64,000 nucleotides of DNA from Streptomyces sp. NBC_01803. Lineage in GTDB: Bacteria > Actinomycetota > Actinomycetes > Streptomycetales > Streptomycetaceae. The position numbers were made by a program, and so were the translations under genes. The notes beneath the pieces are model-generated. The model was not told where the DNA came from and ran no database searches. It saw only the letters and a program-made list of their open reading frames with translations. Each line of letters starts with the position of its first letter. The stretch's first letter is position 1. Shown piece after piece: positions 36,001-44,109 of this stretch. The stretch lies in NCBI RefSeq assembly GCF_035917415.1, contig NZ_CP109073.1, forward strand, positions 3,890,501 through 3,954,500. Direction: 5' to 3'.

Positions 36001-36861
36001 ATGACCACTTCGCGCGGCCGCTGGTCCGATCTCGACCGTCCCCCGCTGGGCGTCCGGGCGCTGCGGGACGCCCTGATCCGGCCGGCCGGCCTGTGGACGG
36101 CCCTCGATGTCGTCGAGGTCACCGGGTCGACCAACGCGGATCTCGCCGACGCCGCCCGCGCGGGCCGGGTGGGCGCGGGCGCGGTGCTGATCGCCGAGGA
36201 GCAGACCAGCGGGCGCGGACGGCTCGGCCGGACCTGGAGCGCGCCCGCCCGGTCGGGCCTGTTCTTCTCCGTGCTGCTCCGGCCGGAGCGGCACGTGCCC
36301 GCCGCGCGGCTGACCTGGCTGCCGCTGCTGGCCGGCGTCGCCGCCGCCACGGCCCTGTCCCGCGCGGCCGGCGTGGACGCGGTGCTGAAGTGGCCCAACG
36401 ACCTGCTGGTGCGGGTGGCCGGGGAGGAGCGGAAGTTCGGCGGCATCCTCGCCGAGCGCGTCGCGGACGCCGACGGCGGCGCGGTGGTCCTCGGCATCGG
36501 CCTCAACGTCTCGCTGCGCGCCGAGGAGCTGCCCGTGCCGGGGGCCGGCTCGCTTCTGCTGGCGGACGCCGTCTCCACCGACCGTGACCCGCTGCTGCGG
36601 GCGGTGCTGCGCTCACTGGCCGAGTGGTACACGCGCTGGACCGAGGCGGGCGGCGATGCCGAGGCGGCCGGCCTGCACGCGGCGTACGAGAAGTGCTCGG
36701 CCACGCTGGGCCGCCGGGTGCGCGCGGAGCTGCCCGGCGGGGGCGAGACGAGGGGCGAGGCGGTGGCCGTCGACGACGAGGGCAGGCTGGTCATCGCGGC
36801 CGACGACGGCACGCGGCAGCCGGTGGCAGCGGCTGACATCATCCACCTCCGGGCGGCGTGA
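36001..36861 (+). CDS. birA: Biotin-[acetyl-CoA-carboxylase] ligase
   Basis: The 286-residue protein is a class I (non-DNA-binding) biotin protein ligase: no helix-turn-helix precedes the catalytic core. It contains TNADLAD, GRGRLGRTWSAPA (biotinyl-AMP loop), KWPNDLLV with the catalytic lysine, and the C-terminal SH3-like domain. It activates the BCCP lysine of AccA2. TAGGCT is exactly 6 nt before the ATG, so the mRNA is probably leaderless. Its head-to-head position with pccB fits coordinated synthesis of the carboxylase. Confidence 0.93.
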   Translation: MTTSRGRWSDLDRPPLGVRALRDALIRPAGLWTALDVVEVTGSTNADLADAARAGRVGAGAVLIAEEQTSGRGRLGRTWSAPARSGLFFSVLLRPERHVPAARLTWLPLLAGVAAATALSRAAGVDAVLKWPNDLLVRVAGEERKFGGILAERVADADGGAVVLGIGLNVSLRAEELPVPGAGSLLLADAVSTDRDPLLRAVLRSLAEWYTRWTEAGGDAEAAGLHAAYEKCSATLGRRVRAELPGGGETRGEAVAVDDEGRLVIAADDGTRQPVAAADIIHLRAA

Positions 36862-36971
36862 CACACGGCACACTGCCGTAGGGTGGGGCGTGGGAAGCGC
36901 GCGGATGGCGCGGCGGAGCGGGAACGGTAGGGCAGTGCGCAGCGAAGGGATTCCTCCCCTGAAGGCGGGCG

Positions 36972-38081
36972 ATGACCGTGGCCGGGGCTGAGCCGGGCAC
37001 GCCCGCGCCGGAGCCGGAGGACGTGGACGCCCCCGGCACCGACGATCCCGAGGACGACGCGGAGAACATCGCACTGCGCATGGAGCGCCTGATCCTGGGC
37101 GCCGAGCGGCAGTACACCCCGTTCCAGGCGGCCCGCGCCGCCGGGGTCCCAATGGACCTGGCGTCCCGCTTCTGGCGGGCGATGGGCTTCCCCGACATCG
37201 GTCAGGCGCGGGTGCTGACCGAGGCGGACGTGCTGGCACTGCGGCGGCTGGCGGGCCTGGTCGAGGCCGGGCTGCTGAGCGAGTCGATGGCGATCCAGGT
37301 GGCCCGCTCGACCGGGCAGACGACCGCGCGGCTGGCGGACTGGCAGATCGACTCGTTCCTGGAGGGCCTGACCGAGCCGCCCGAGCCGGGCATGACGCGG
37401 ACCGAGGTCGCCTATCCGCTAGTCGAGCTGCTGCTCCCGGAGCTGGAGGAGTTCCTGATCTATGTGTGGCGGCGGCAGCTCGCGGCGGCCACCGGGCGGG
37501 TGGTGCAGGCGCAGGACGACGACGAGATGGTGGACCGGCGGCTGGCCGTCGGCTTCGCGGATCTGGTCGGGTTCACGCGGCTGACCCGGCGGCTGGAGGA
37601 GGAGCAGCTCGGCGAGCTGGTGGAGGCGTTCGAGACGACGGCCGCCGACCTGGTCGCCGCCCAGGGCGGGCGGCTGATCAAGACGCTGGGCGACGAGGTG
37701 CTGTTCGCGGCGGACGACGCGGGAATGGCCGCCGGCATCGGGCTGCGGCTGGTGGAGACGCTGGGCGACGACCCGATGATGCCGGAGCTGCGGGTGGGGA
37801 TCGCGTTCGGCACGGTGACGACCCGGATGGGCGACGTCTTCGGCAACACGGTCAACCTGGCCAGCCGGCTCACCTCGATAGCGCCGAAGGACATGGTCCT
37901 GGTGGACGGCGCGATGCGGGACGAGCTGACGTCGGCCGGGCTGGCCCCGCAGTCGGAGAAGGCGGCCGACGCGGGCGGGGGCCGTGCCGCGGCGTACCGT
38001 TTCGCGCTCCAGCCGCTGTACCAGCGCCCCGTCCGCGGCCTGGGCATCATCGAGCCCTGGCTGCTGACCCGGCGGGGCTGA
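36972..38081 (+). CDS. cya: Class III adenylate cyclase
   Basis: The 369-residue protein has an N-terminal regulatory region (about 35-165) typical of the streptomycete Cya, with MERLILGAERQYTPFQAA. A C-terminal class III catalytic domain (about 190-355) follows: AVGFADLVGFTRLTRR contains the first metal Asp, KTLGDEVLFAADD the second, and FGNTVNLASRL the transition-state Asn/Arg region. There is no membrane segment, so it is cytosolic. S. coelicolor Cya supplies cAMP for germination and antibiotic control. Start ATG at 36972 has GAAGGCGGGCG upstream. Confidence 0.92.
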   Translation: MTVAGAEPGTPAPEPEDVDAPGTDDPEDDAENIALRMERLILGAERQYTPFQAARAAGVPMDLASRFWRAMGFPDIGQARVLTEADVLALRRLAGLVEAGLLSESMAIQVARSTGQTTARLADWQIDSFLEGLTEPPEPGMTRTEVAYPLVELLLPELEEFLIYVWRRQLAAATGRVVQAQDDDEMVDRRLAVGFADLVGFTRLTRRLEEEQLGELVEAFETTAADLVAAQGGRLIKTLGDEVLFAADDAGMAAGIGLRLVETLGDDPMMPELRVGIAFGTVTTRMGDVFGNTVNLASRLTSIAPKDMVLVDGAMRDELTSAGLAPQSEKAADAGGGRAAAYRFALQPLYQRPVRGLGIIEPWLLTRRG

Positions 38082-38107
38082 GCCCGCTCCGGGCCCGCCG
38101 CCGCGCT

Positions 38108-38293
38108 CTAGAGCGGTCCGAACACCCACATGAGGCCGAGCGCCACGGCGAGCATCAGCAGGGCGGCCGGAAGGGTGATCGCCACCGCGGTCGCGATCGC
38201 TCCCCCTATGTCGCGCCTGGTCCTCGCGCGCCGACGCGCCCTCGCTTCGGCGCCGTCGTCCCCGCCGTCGTCCCCGTCCGCCCCCTCGGCCAT
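38108..38293 (-). CDS. Small single-pass membrane protein
   Basis: The 61-residue protein has an acidic Asp/Gly N-terminus, a basic RARRRARTRRD segment, and a hydrophobic C-terminal stretch (about 29-61) long enough for one helix or a short hairpin. Topology is predicted N-in. There are no recognised motifs. It is convergent with cya and divergent from the GGDEF gene. The ribosome site GAGG is close to the ATG, which lowers confidence. Confidence 0.5.
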   Translation of the reverse strand: MAEGADGDDGGDDGAEARARRRARTRRDIGGAIATAVAITLPAALLMLAVALGLMWVFGPL

Positions 38294-38379
38294 GCCTCAT
38301 CGTAGCGGCGGGCGCGTCGCGCGGACCCTGGGAGTAGCCGAACGATCCACGCCGGGCGGAACGCTCCTAGCCTGAGCGT

Positions 38380-39402
38380 ATGGGTGACGAGAGTCGGCTG
38401 CGGGCCGTGGTCGAGCTGGCGCAGGGGATGGCCGCCGCGCAGGGACTGGCCGAGCTGGCGCGGGCCGCCGTGGACGGGGCCGGTGCCGCGCTGGGCGGGT
38501 CCGCCGCCGTCCTGTCCGTCTGGGAACGGGAGCGCGGCCGGTCGCGGGTGCTGGCGGAGACGGGCGAGCCGTCCGCCGGGGAGGAGCGGCCCGGGCCCTG
38601 GGCGTCCGGCGATGAGCCGTGTGTCCGGACAGACGCCGGGGGGCGCCGGATGGTCGTGCCCGTCGTGCTGGACGGCCGGGTCTGGGGCGAGCTGTCCGTC
38701 ACCCGCGACGCGGGCGCCGAGGCGTTCGGGCCGGGGGAGCGGGACTTCGCCTCGGTGCTGGCCGCCGTGATCGCGGCGGGCATCGTGCAGTACGAGCGGC
38801 TGGCGGAGGCCAGGCGGCTGGCGTTCACCGATCCGCTGACCGGGCTCGCCAACCGCCGCGCGGTGGACATACGCCTGGACGAGGCCCTGGAGGAGCACCG
38901 GGCCACCGGCGCCGTGATCAGCCTGGTCGTCTGTGACGTCAACGGGCTGAAGAAGGTCAACGACACCTACGGCCACGCCACCGGGGACCGGCTGCTGGAG
39001 CGGTTCGGCGCGGTGCTGTCGCGGTGCGGGGCCGCCGTGCCGGGGGCGTTGGCCGCGCGGCTGGGGGGTGACGAGTTCTGCCTGCTCGCCGTCGGCACCC
39101 GGGCCGCCGAGGTGGAGCGGGCCGCCGAGGAGGTCTGCCGCCGGGCCCAGGAGCTGGACCTGGGCGAGGGCGTGGCGTGCGGGGTGGCGTCGACGGGCGA
39201 GGCGATCGGCCGGCCGCTGTCGGCCCGCCGCCTGTTCCGGCTGGCCGACGCCGCCCAGTACCGGGCGAAGGCCGCGCGGTCCCCGGTGCCGGTGGTCGCC
39301 GGGCGCGGCGGGCGGTACGACGTGGTGGTCGCGCTCGCGGACGCGCCCGCGCGGCGGGGTGGCGAGCGGCGCCGCTTCCGGGGCCGGCGGCCGGGCGCGT
39401 AG
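38380..39402 (+). CDS. GAF-GGDEF protein (probable diguanylate cyclase)
   Basis: The 340-residue cytosolic protein has a GAF-like sensor (about 5-140) and a GGDEF domain (about 147-320). FTDPLTGLANRRAVD and VCDVNGLKKVNDTYGHATGD are canonical, and the active-site motif GGDEF is exact. The RxxD product-inhibition site expected just upstream is absent (VPGALAARLGGDEF), so feedback control by c-di-GMP is unlikely through that site. c-di-GMP controls development via BldD in streptomycetes. TAGCCT lies 6 nt before the ATG (leaderless). Confidence 0.9.
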   Translation: MGDESRLRAVVELAQGMAAAQGLAELARAAVDGAGAALGGSAAVLSVWERERGRSRVLAETGEPSAGEERPGPWASGDEPCVRTDAGGRRMVVPVVLDGRVWGELSVTRDAGAEAFGPGERDFASVLAAVIAAGIVQYERLAEARRLAFTDPLTGLANRRAVDIRLDEALEEHRATGAVISLVVCDVNGLKKVNDTYGHATGDRLLERFGAVLSRCGAAVPGALAARLGGDEFCLLAVGTRAAEVERAAEEVCRRAQELDLGEGVACGVASTGEAIGRPLSARRLFRLADAAQYRAKAARSPVPVVAGRGGRYDVVVALADAPARRGGERRRFRGRRPGA

Positions 39403-39421
39403 GGCCGGTGGGGCCCGGGGG

Positions 39422-39601
39422 CTACTGGTCCTGGTCGAGCCCGGCCTGCGGCTGCTCGACGGGGATGACACCGCCGGTGCCCGCGCCGTGCTCGCCGTCG
39501 CCGTAGGCCGAGGGCAGCAGCCAGACGGCGCAGAGCGCACCGGTCGCCACCAGCAGGCTGATCAGCGTGCGGCGATTGACAGTGCGGGGGTGACCGTCCA
39601 C
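39422..39601 (-). CDS. Small membrane-anchored or exported protein
   Basis: The 59-residue protein starts with GTG 5 nt after GGAG; a longer ATG start at 39682 lacks this. NRRTLISLLVATGALCAVWLLPSAYG (about 9-34) forms an uncleaved anchor or signal peptide. The remainder is a short acidic, Gly/Gln-rich exposed tail. No motif is recognised. It is convergent with the GGDEF gene. Confidence 0.55.
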   Translation of the reverse strand: MDGHPRTVNRRTLISLLVATGALCAVWLLPSAYGDGEHGAGTGGVIPVEQPQAGLDQDQ

Positions 39602-39705
39602 GGGTGCTCCGGGTTTGCTGCGTATCGGCGGCGTGGAGTGCGATGTTACGGGCCGGTGCGGGTCGCGGGGAAGGGGCGGCACCCCGGCGCCTTACTCTCC
39701 CCGTC

Positions 39706-40023
39706 ATGACTGATGAACTGAGCGGCGAGGTCCGGCATGTGCGCGTCCGCGTCGAGATGGTGCTCGAAGTGGCGGAGCCGGATGAGCTCATCCGGGCGGC
39801 CTGGGCCCGGATCGAGGACGACGAGCTGATGCCGCCAGAGGAGCGCGACCAGGCGGCGCAGGCCGTCTCCCGGGACGAGGCGGAGGCTGTGGCCTATCTC
39901 ATCGACCCGATCGACCTGGTCGGCGAGGTGCCGGGAGTCGTGCTCGCGCGGGCGTCGTGGAGCAGTGAGCTGGCCGACTACGATCCGGAGGACAGGTGGG
40001 ACAGCGACGACGAGGACGACTGA
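39706..40023 (+). CDS. Conserved hypothetical acidic protein
   Basis: The 105-residue cytosolic protein is strongly acidic, ending in DSDDEDD. VRHVRVRVEMVLEVAEPDELIRAAW suggests one beta hairpin followed by a helix, and VAYLIDPIDLVGEVPGVVLARASWSSE a second helix-strand unit. Small proteins of this kind are common in streptomycetes with no assigned role. TACTCT is 7 nt before the ATG. A longer frame upstream would overlap the opposite gene and is rejected. Confidence 0.75.
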   Translation: MTDELSGEVRHVRVRVEMVLEVAEPDELIRAAWARIEDDELMPPEERDQAAQAVSRDEAEAVAYLIDPIDLVGEVPGVVLARASWSSELADYDPEDRWDSDDEDD

Positions 40024-40161
40024 CCCACGGATTCGAACGTGCGGCCTAGGACGCGGATTATCCTAAAGTGGAACCGGCTGCCGCCGTATCACGTTCTCTC
40101 CCTTGTGTCCTGTGGGGGACGCGGCAGTGGGGACGAGGTTTTCTATCTGATGAGGGACGGC

Positions 40162-41415
40162 ATGCGGCGCAAGGGCCTGAGTGCGGCGGCGGCGCTGCTC
40201 TGCGGAGTGCTGACTTTGTCGGCTTGCAGTGGCGGCGGGGACGACTCTTCGGAGAACGAGGGCGGCGGTGGCGGCGGCACCGAGCAGACGGACGCCGACC
40301 GCGCCGCGGAGGACGCGGACACCTCGACGGCGGTGATATCCATCACGCCCGAGGACGCCGCCGACAACGTCGGGATAAATGACGACGTGGAGGTCACCGT
40401 CGAGGACGGCGCCCTCGACGAGGTGGTCATGACGGCCGTCGAGAGCGGCACCGAGATCACCGGCGCGATGTCCGAGGACGGGACGAGCTGGCACCCGGAC
40501 ATCCAGCTGGAGCGAGCCACCCAGTACGAGCTCGAGGTGCAGGCCAGCGACAGCCAGGGCCGGGAGGCGCACGAGAGCGCCACGTTCACGACCGTCTCGC
40601 CGGAGAACAGCTTCATCGGGTACTTCACGCCCGACGAGGGCGTGACCGTCGGCGTCGGCATGCCGGTCTCCCTCAACTTCGACAAGCCGATCACCAACCA
40701 GGCCGAGGTCGAGGCGGCGGTCGAGATCAACTCGACCAGCGGCCAGGAGGTCGTCGGCCACTGGTTCAGCGACACCCGCCTGGACTTCCGGCCCCAGGAG
40801 TTCTGGGAGGCCGACTCCGAGGTCACCGTCGAGCTGAACTTCGACGGCCTGGAGGGCTCCCCCGGCGTCACCGGCGTGCAGGACCGCACGTTCAGCTTCG
40901 ACATCGGCCGCAGCCAGATCAGCACGGTCGACGCGGAGAGCTACCAGATGGAGGTCGTCCGCGACGGCGAGACGATCCGCACCATCCCGATCTCGGCGGG
41001 CAGCGCGGAGAACCCGACGTACAACGGGATGATGGTGATCTCCGAGAAGCTGGAGGAGACCCGGATGAATGGCGCCACCGTCGGCTTCACGGACGACGAC
41101 GGCGAGGGCGAGTACGACATCCCGGACGTGCCGCACGCGATGCGGCTGTCCACCTCGGGGACGTTCGTCCACGGCAACTACTGGGCGTCCTCGGGCACCT
41201 TCGGCAGCGCCAACACCAGCCACGGATGCGTCGGCCTCGCCGACGTCCAGGGCGCGGGCGACCCCGAGCAGGACGCCGCCTGGTTCTTCGACGAGTCGCT
41301 GATCGGCGACGTGGTCATCGTGGAGAACTCCCCGGACCGCCAGATCCAGCCGGACAACGGGCTCAACGGGTGGAACATGAGCTGGGCCGACTGGCAGGCC
41401 GGCAGCGCGCTCTGA
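40162..41415 (+). CDS. L,D-transpeptidase lipoprotein with Ig-like domains
   Basis: The 417-residue lipoprotein makes 3-3 peptidoglycan cross-links. After RRKGLSAAAALLCGVLTLSAC (lipobox LSAC, Cys about 21) comes a Gly/Asp-rich linker, two Ig-like Big_5-type domains (about 55-255), and a YkuD catalytic domain (about 270-390). The YkuD domain has HGNYW, then SHGCVGL with the catalytic Cys. The organisation matches mycobacterial LdtMt2. ATG 40162 follows GAGGGA; ATG 40150 is an alternative. The long terminator at 41434-41473 ends the transcript. Confidence 0.93.
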   Translation: MRRKGLSAAAALLCGVLTLSACSGGGDDSSENEGGGGGGTEQTDADRAAEDADTSTAVISITPEDAADNVGINDDVEVTVEDGALDEVVMTAVESGTEITGAMSEDGTSWHPDIQLERATQYELEVQASDSQGREAHESATFTTVSPENSFIGYFTPDEGVTVGVGMPVSLNFDKPITNQAEVEAAVEINSTSGQEVVGHWFSDTRLDFRPQEFWEADSEVTVELNFDGLEGSPGVTGVQDRTFSFDIGRSQISTVDAESYQMEVVRDGETIRTIPISAGSAENPTYNGMMVISEKLEETRMNGATVGFTDDDGEGEYDIPDVPHAMRLSTSGTFVHGNYWASSGTFGSANTSHGCVGLADVQGAGDPEQDAAWFFDESLIGDVVIVENSPDRQIQPDNGLNGWNMSWADWQAGSAL

Positions 41416-41433
41416 CCGATCCCGGTCCACCGG

Positions 41434-41473
41434 GCGAAGCGCCACCGCACAGGACCGTGCGGTGGCGCTTCGC
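41434..41473 (+). terminator. Very strong hairpin terminator
   Basis: A perfect 17-bp stem (41434-41450 with 41457-41473) closes a 6-nt loop AGGACC 18 nt after the L,D-transpeptidase stop. Confidence 0.9.
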
Positions 41474-41489
41474 CGTTTCGCGCGGCGCT

Positions 41490-41806
41490 ACGGCCGTCCG
41501 GCCGCCACGGCCGCCGCCTCGCGCTCCGCGCCCAGCTCGACGGCACCCTGGTCAACGTCGGCGTCTCGGAGAACCCCGCGCCGGTCGGGATGTTCTCGCC
41601 GATCACCGGCCGCGAGTCGCTGGCCGGCTCGATGATCGGCGGCATCGCCAAGACGCGGGAAATGCTCGACTCCGCGCCGCGCACGGCATCGGCGCGGAGA
41701 CGAAGTGATCGGGGCCGACCGGATCAACGAGACGTACGAGCGGGTGCTCGCCAGCGACGTGCGGTACCGCTTCGTCATCGACGCCGCCACCGTCGCGGCG
41801 GCGTAA
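41490..41806 (+). pseudogene. C-terminal relic of a zinc-type NAD(P)-dependent alcohol dehydrogenase
   Basis: LDGTLVNVGVSENPAPVGMFSPITG, then SLAGSMIGGIAKTREMLD in one frame, HGIGAE in a second, and VIGADRINETYERVLASDVRYRFVID (ending AAA-stop at 41806) in a third together reproduce the last 90-100 residues of YahK/AdhA-type alcohol dehydrogenases in correct order. At least two frameshifts and loss of the first about 250 residues make it a relic. It begins right after a strong terminator, with no promoter evident. Confidence 0.75.
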
Positions 41807-41854
41807 CGCCCACCCGGCGCGCTCGCGGGCGCCGCGCCGCCGTACTGTCACCCT

Positions 41855-42385
41855 GTGACGACGACCCTCATCCCGTTCGACGGCCACCGGCTGGAGCTGG
41901 CCCCGGGCGCCTGGGTGGCGCCCACCGCGACCGCCATCGGCGCGGTGCGCCTCGGCCGTGACGCCTCGCTCTGGTACGGCGCGGTGGTCCGCGCCGACGC
42001 CGAGCGCGTCGAGATCGGTGACGGCAGCAATGTGCAGGACGGCTGCGTCCTGCACGCCGACCCGGGCTTCCCGGCCCTCGTCGGCGCGGGCGTCTCCATC
42101 GGCCACCGGGCGGTCGTCCACGGCTGCGTGGTGGAGGACGACGTGCTGATCGGCATGGGCGCCGTGATCCTCAACGGCGCCCATGTCGGCCGGGGTTCGC
42201 TCATCGCGGCCGGGGCCGTCGTGCTGGCGGGCACCCAGGTCCCGCCGGGCTCGCTGGTGGCCGGTGTGCCGGGCAAGGTCCGCCGCGAGCTGGGCGAGGA
42301 CGAGACCGCGCTGATCCGTCTCAACGCCGACCACTACCGGGACCTGGCCCGGCGCCACGCCGGGCTCCCGGCCGCCGGGGCCTGA
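41855..42385 (+). CDS. Gamma-class carbonic anhydrase family protein
   Basis: The 176-residue protein has a left-handed beta-helix of hexapeptide repeats (about 10-150). Zinc-site histidines occur in VLHADPG and GHRAVVHGCVV, the positions used by gamma-carbonic anhydrases, and VRADAERVEIGDGSNVQDG is the family signature. A C-terminal helix follows. TACTGT is 6 nt before the GTG, so the mRNA is probably leaderless. It may be an active anhydrase or a YrdA-like protein; activity cannot be decided from sequence. Confidence 0.88.
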   Translation: MTTTLIPFDGHRLELAPGAWVAPTATAIGAVRLGRDASLWYGAVVRADAERVEIGDGSNVQDGCVLHADPGFPALVGAGVSIGHRAVVHGCVVEDDVLIGMGAVILNGAHVGRGSLIAAGAVVLAGTQVPPGSLVAGVPGKVRRELGEDETALIRLNADHYRDLARRHAGLPAAGA

Positions 42386-42398
42386 CGGGCCCGGTCCC

Positions 42399-42500
42399 GG
42401 ACGGATCGGTCGCCGGCGGCTCAGGCCCGGACGGATCGGTCCCCGACGGATCGGTTGTCGGCGGCTCAGGCCCGGACGGATCGGTCGCCGACGGCTCGGG
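42399..42500. repeat. Imperfect tandem repeat (about 30-bp unit)
   Basis: GGACGGATCGGTC starts at 42399, 42429 and 42474, with an extra GACGGATCGGT at 42445. The units end in GGCGGCTCAGGCCC. The array fills the gap between the convergent carbonic anhydrase and HATPase genes, and no gene is supported in it. Confidence 0.75.
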
Positions 42501-42502
42501 CT

Positions 42503-43435
42503 CTAACGGCCCAGGTAGAAGCGGACGGTCGTGCCGGCGGGGCCGGTGTGGACGCGGGCCAGGTCGGCGACGCAGTGCACCAGCAGCAGTCCCCGGCCGC
42601 CGATCTGGTCCCGGGCGGGCGGGCGGCGCCCGGCCAGCGGGTCCTTGAGCTCGCCCGCGTCGCTGACCTCGCACACCACCTGCCGGTCCTCGGTCCAGAT
42701 CCGCAGCGTGCCCGTGCCGCCGCCGTGCACCACGCTGTTGGTCGTCAGCTCGGCGACGGCCAGGGTCAGATCCGCCAACCGCTCCCCGGCCAGCCCGTGC
42801 TCTGCCGCCCGATCGGTCGCGAAGTGCCGGACGTCCGACAGCCGTTCGGCGTCGAAGGCGAAGGCGGCGGCTTCCGCCGGGGGCGTCAGCGGCTCGTTGT
42901 AGCGGGCCACGATCCGCTCGGGCGCGTAGGCGTCGCTGGTCAGCTCGACCCCGTCCTCGATGACGACGGGGTGCGTGGCCCGCGCGTCCGCGACGACCAG
43001 CGGGTCGAGCGCGGCCACGTCGTACGGGCACAGGATGGTGACGGACCTGCCGGTGAAGGCGTGGTTGATCAGCGCCTCGTGCTGGGCACAGGCCGGGTAC
43101 TCCGTCCCGGTGCGGCTCGCCCAGATCGGCTCGCCGATGATCCGCACCCGCCCGTCGCCGGGGTGCGCGTCGGCGAAGGCCCGCAGCACGCGCGGGATGA
43201 TCCGTCCCGGGTTCCGGCCGGCCTCGGTCATGTCCAGCAGCTCGACGCGGCGGGCGTCGTCGCCGAGCTCCGCGCGGAGCAGCGACAGGTTCTCCCCGGG
43301 CACGGCGACGGCCACCGGCTCACCCGCGGCCAGACCCGCCAGGACGAAGGGCACGGTACCCGCCAGGTACTCCCGCCGGCTCCGGTAGAACAGCGCCGGA
43401 TGAACGAACGGCTCGGCAGCGGCCGACATGGTCAT
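42503..43435 (-). CDS. RsbA-like anti-sigma regulatory protein (MEDS + HATPase)
   Basis: The 310-residue cytosolic protein has an N-terminal MEDS (DcmR-like sensory) domain (about 8-165; FVHPALFYRSRREYLAGTVPFVLAGLAAG and ILCPYDVAALDP) and a C-terminal GHKL HATPase of the RsbW type (about 190-310; VAELTTNSVVHGGGTG, then VSDAGELKDP, then GGRGLLLVHCVAD). It lacks a phospho-accepting histidine, so it is a switch kinase or anti-sigma protein and not a sensor histidine kinase. The ATG overlaps the stop of the STAS gene by one base (TGATG). The likely partners are that STAS protein and the SigB-type sigma factor at 44110. Confidence 0.85.
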   Translation of the reverse strand: MTMSAAAEPFVHPALFYRSRREYLAGTVPFVLAGLAAGEPVAVAVPGENLSLLRAELGDDARRVELLDMTEAGRNPGRIIPRVLRAFADAHPGDGRVRIIGEPIWASRTGTEYPACAQHEALINHAFTGRSVTILCPYDVAALDPLVVADARATHPVVIEDGVELTSDAYAPERIVARYNEPLTPPAEAAAFAFDAERLSDVRHFATDRAAEHGLAGERLADLTLAVAELTTNSVVHGGGTGTLRIWTEDRQVVCEVSDAGELKDPLAGRRPPARDQIGGRGLLLVHCVADLARVHTGPAGTTVRFYLGR

Positions 43436-43743
43436 CACCCCCTCACCTCGATCGCCGTCAGGTCGGGCCAGAAGATCCGCAGCGCCCGCCGCAGCGAGGA
43501 CGGCGGCCGGTCCACGACGATACGCCGCCCGGCGCCGAGCCGCTGCGCGGCGACGGCGAGCTCCGAGGCCGCGGCCACATCGACGAACGTGATCCCGGAC
43601 AGCTCCAGGTACACATCTCCGTCCTGGCGGGTCAGACGCTCCAGGACATCCCGCCACTCCGTCCGCGCGCGCAGGCCGATCTCGCCCGCCGCCCGGGCAC
43701 CGAGGCGGTCGGTCAAGGGGACGATCGTGAGCGACCCACCCAT
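43435..43743 (-). CDS. STAS-domain anti-sigma factor antagonist
   Basis: The 102-residue STAS protein is RsbV/SpoIIAA-like: YLELSGITFVDVAAASELAVAA places a Thr/Asp-Val-Ala where the phosphorylatable D-S-S/T usually lies (FVDVAAA), so the conserved serine is replaced by Val/Ala. It may therefore not be regulated by phosphorylation. The ATG at 43743 is preferred because GGAGGTGGTC almost fully matches the anti-Shine-Dalgarno; an ATG at 43770 would add nine residues. It is translationally coupled to the downstream HATPase gene. Confidence 0.83.
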   Translation of the reverse strand: MGGSLTIVPLTDRLGARAAGEIGLRARTEWRDVLERLTRQDGDVYLELSGITFVDVAAASELAVAAQRLGAGRRIVVDRPPSSLRRALRIFWPDLTAIEVRG

Positions 43744-43922
43744 CTGACCGACCACCTCCCGCCGCACCATGTCCTACCCCCGGACACCTCTTCCAGCTCC
43801 CCAGTATCCACCGGTCCACCGTCGTCACCGCTCCTGTTTGGGGGGACGGGACGGGGTCATACGACCCGGAGGGTCCCCTGCGGACACAGCGACAGGACAG
43901 CGGAGAGAGGAGCAACAGCCTT

Positions 43923-44006
43923 ATGAACTGCACGAGATGCGGGTCTCCGGTCATTCAGGGACCGCGTGGTGACTGGAGTTGCAACAACTGCGGGCACTCG
44001 GGATGA
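43923..44006 (+). CDS. 27-residue zinc-ribbon micropeptide
   Basis: An ATG preceded by GAGAGGAG opens a 27-codon frame with two CxxC knuckles (C3/C6 and C20/C23), MNCTRCGSPV, then WSCNNCGHSG at the end. This is a minimal zinc ribbon like the first module of many larger actinobacterial proteins. It lies 103 nt upstream of the SigB-type sigma factor on the same strand, opposite the STAS gene. Conservation is not testable here, but the motif, ribosome site and clean stop make chance unlikely. Possible roles are a metal or thiol-redox sensor for the sigma factor locus. Confidence 0.6.
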   Translation: MNCTRCGSPVIQGPRGDWSCNNCGHSG

Positions 44007-44109
44007 CCCGGCCTTCGCGGGACCTTCTCGAAATTCACCGCATGCATTCCGGATGAGCGGGCAGAAGCGGGGCTAGCGCAGACAGCAGCAGAGCGGAGGG
44101 AGAGGGCCC

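Noticed and set aside
43836..43859. SigB-type promoter (GTTT-N14-GGGTCA) before the zinc-ribbon/sigma gene
   Set aside because: Spacing fits but the -10 element differs from GGGTAC/T at key bases; too weak to annotate.
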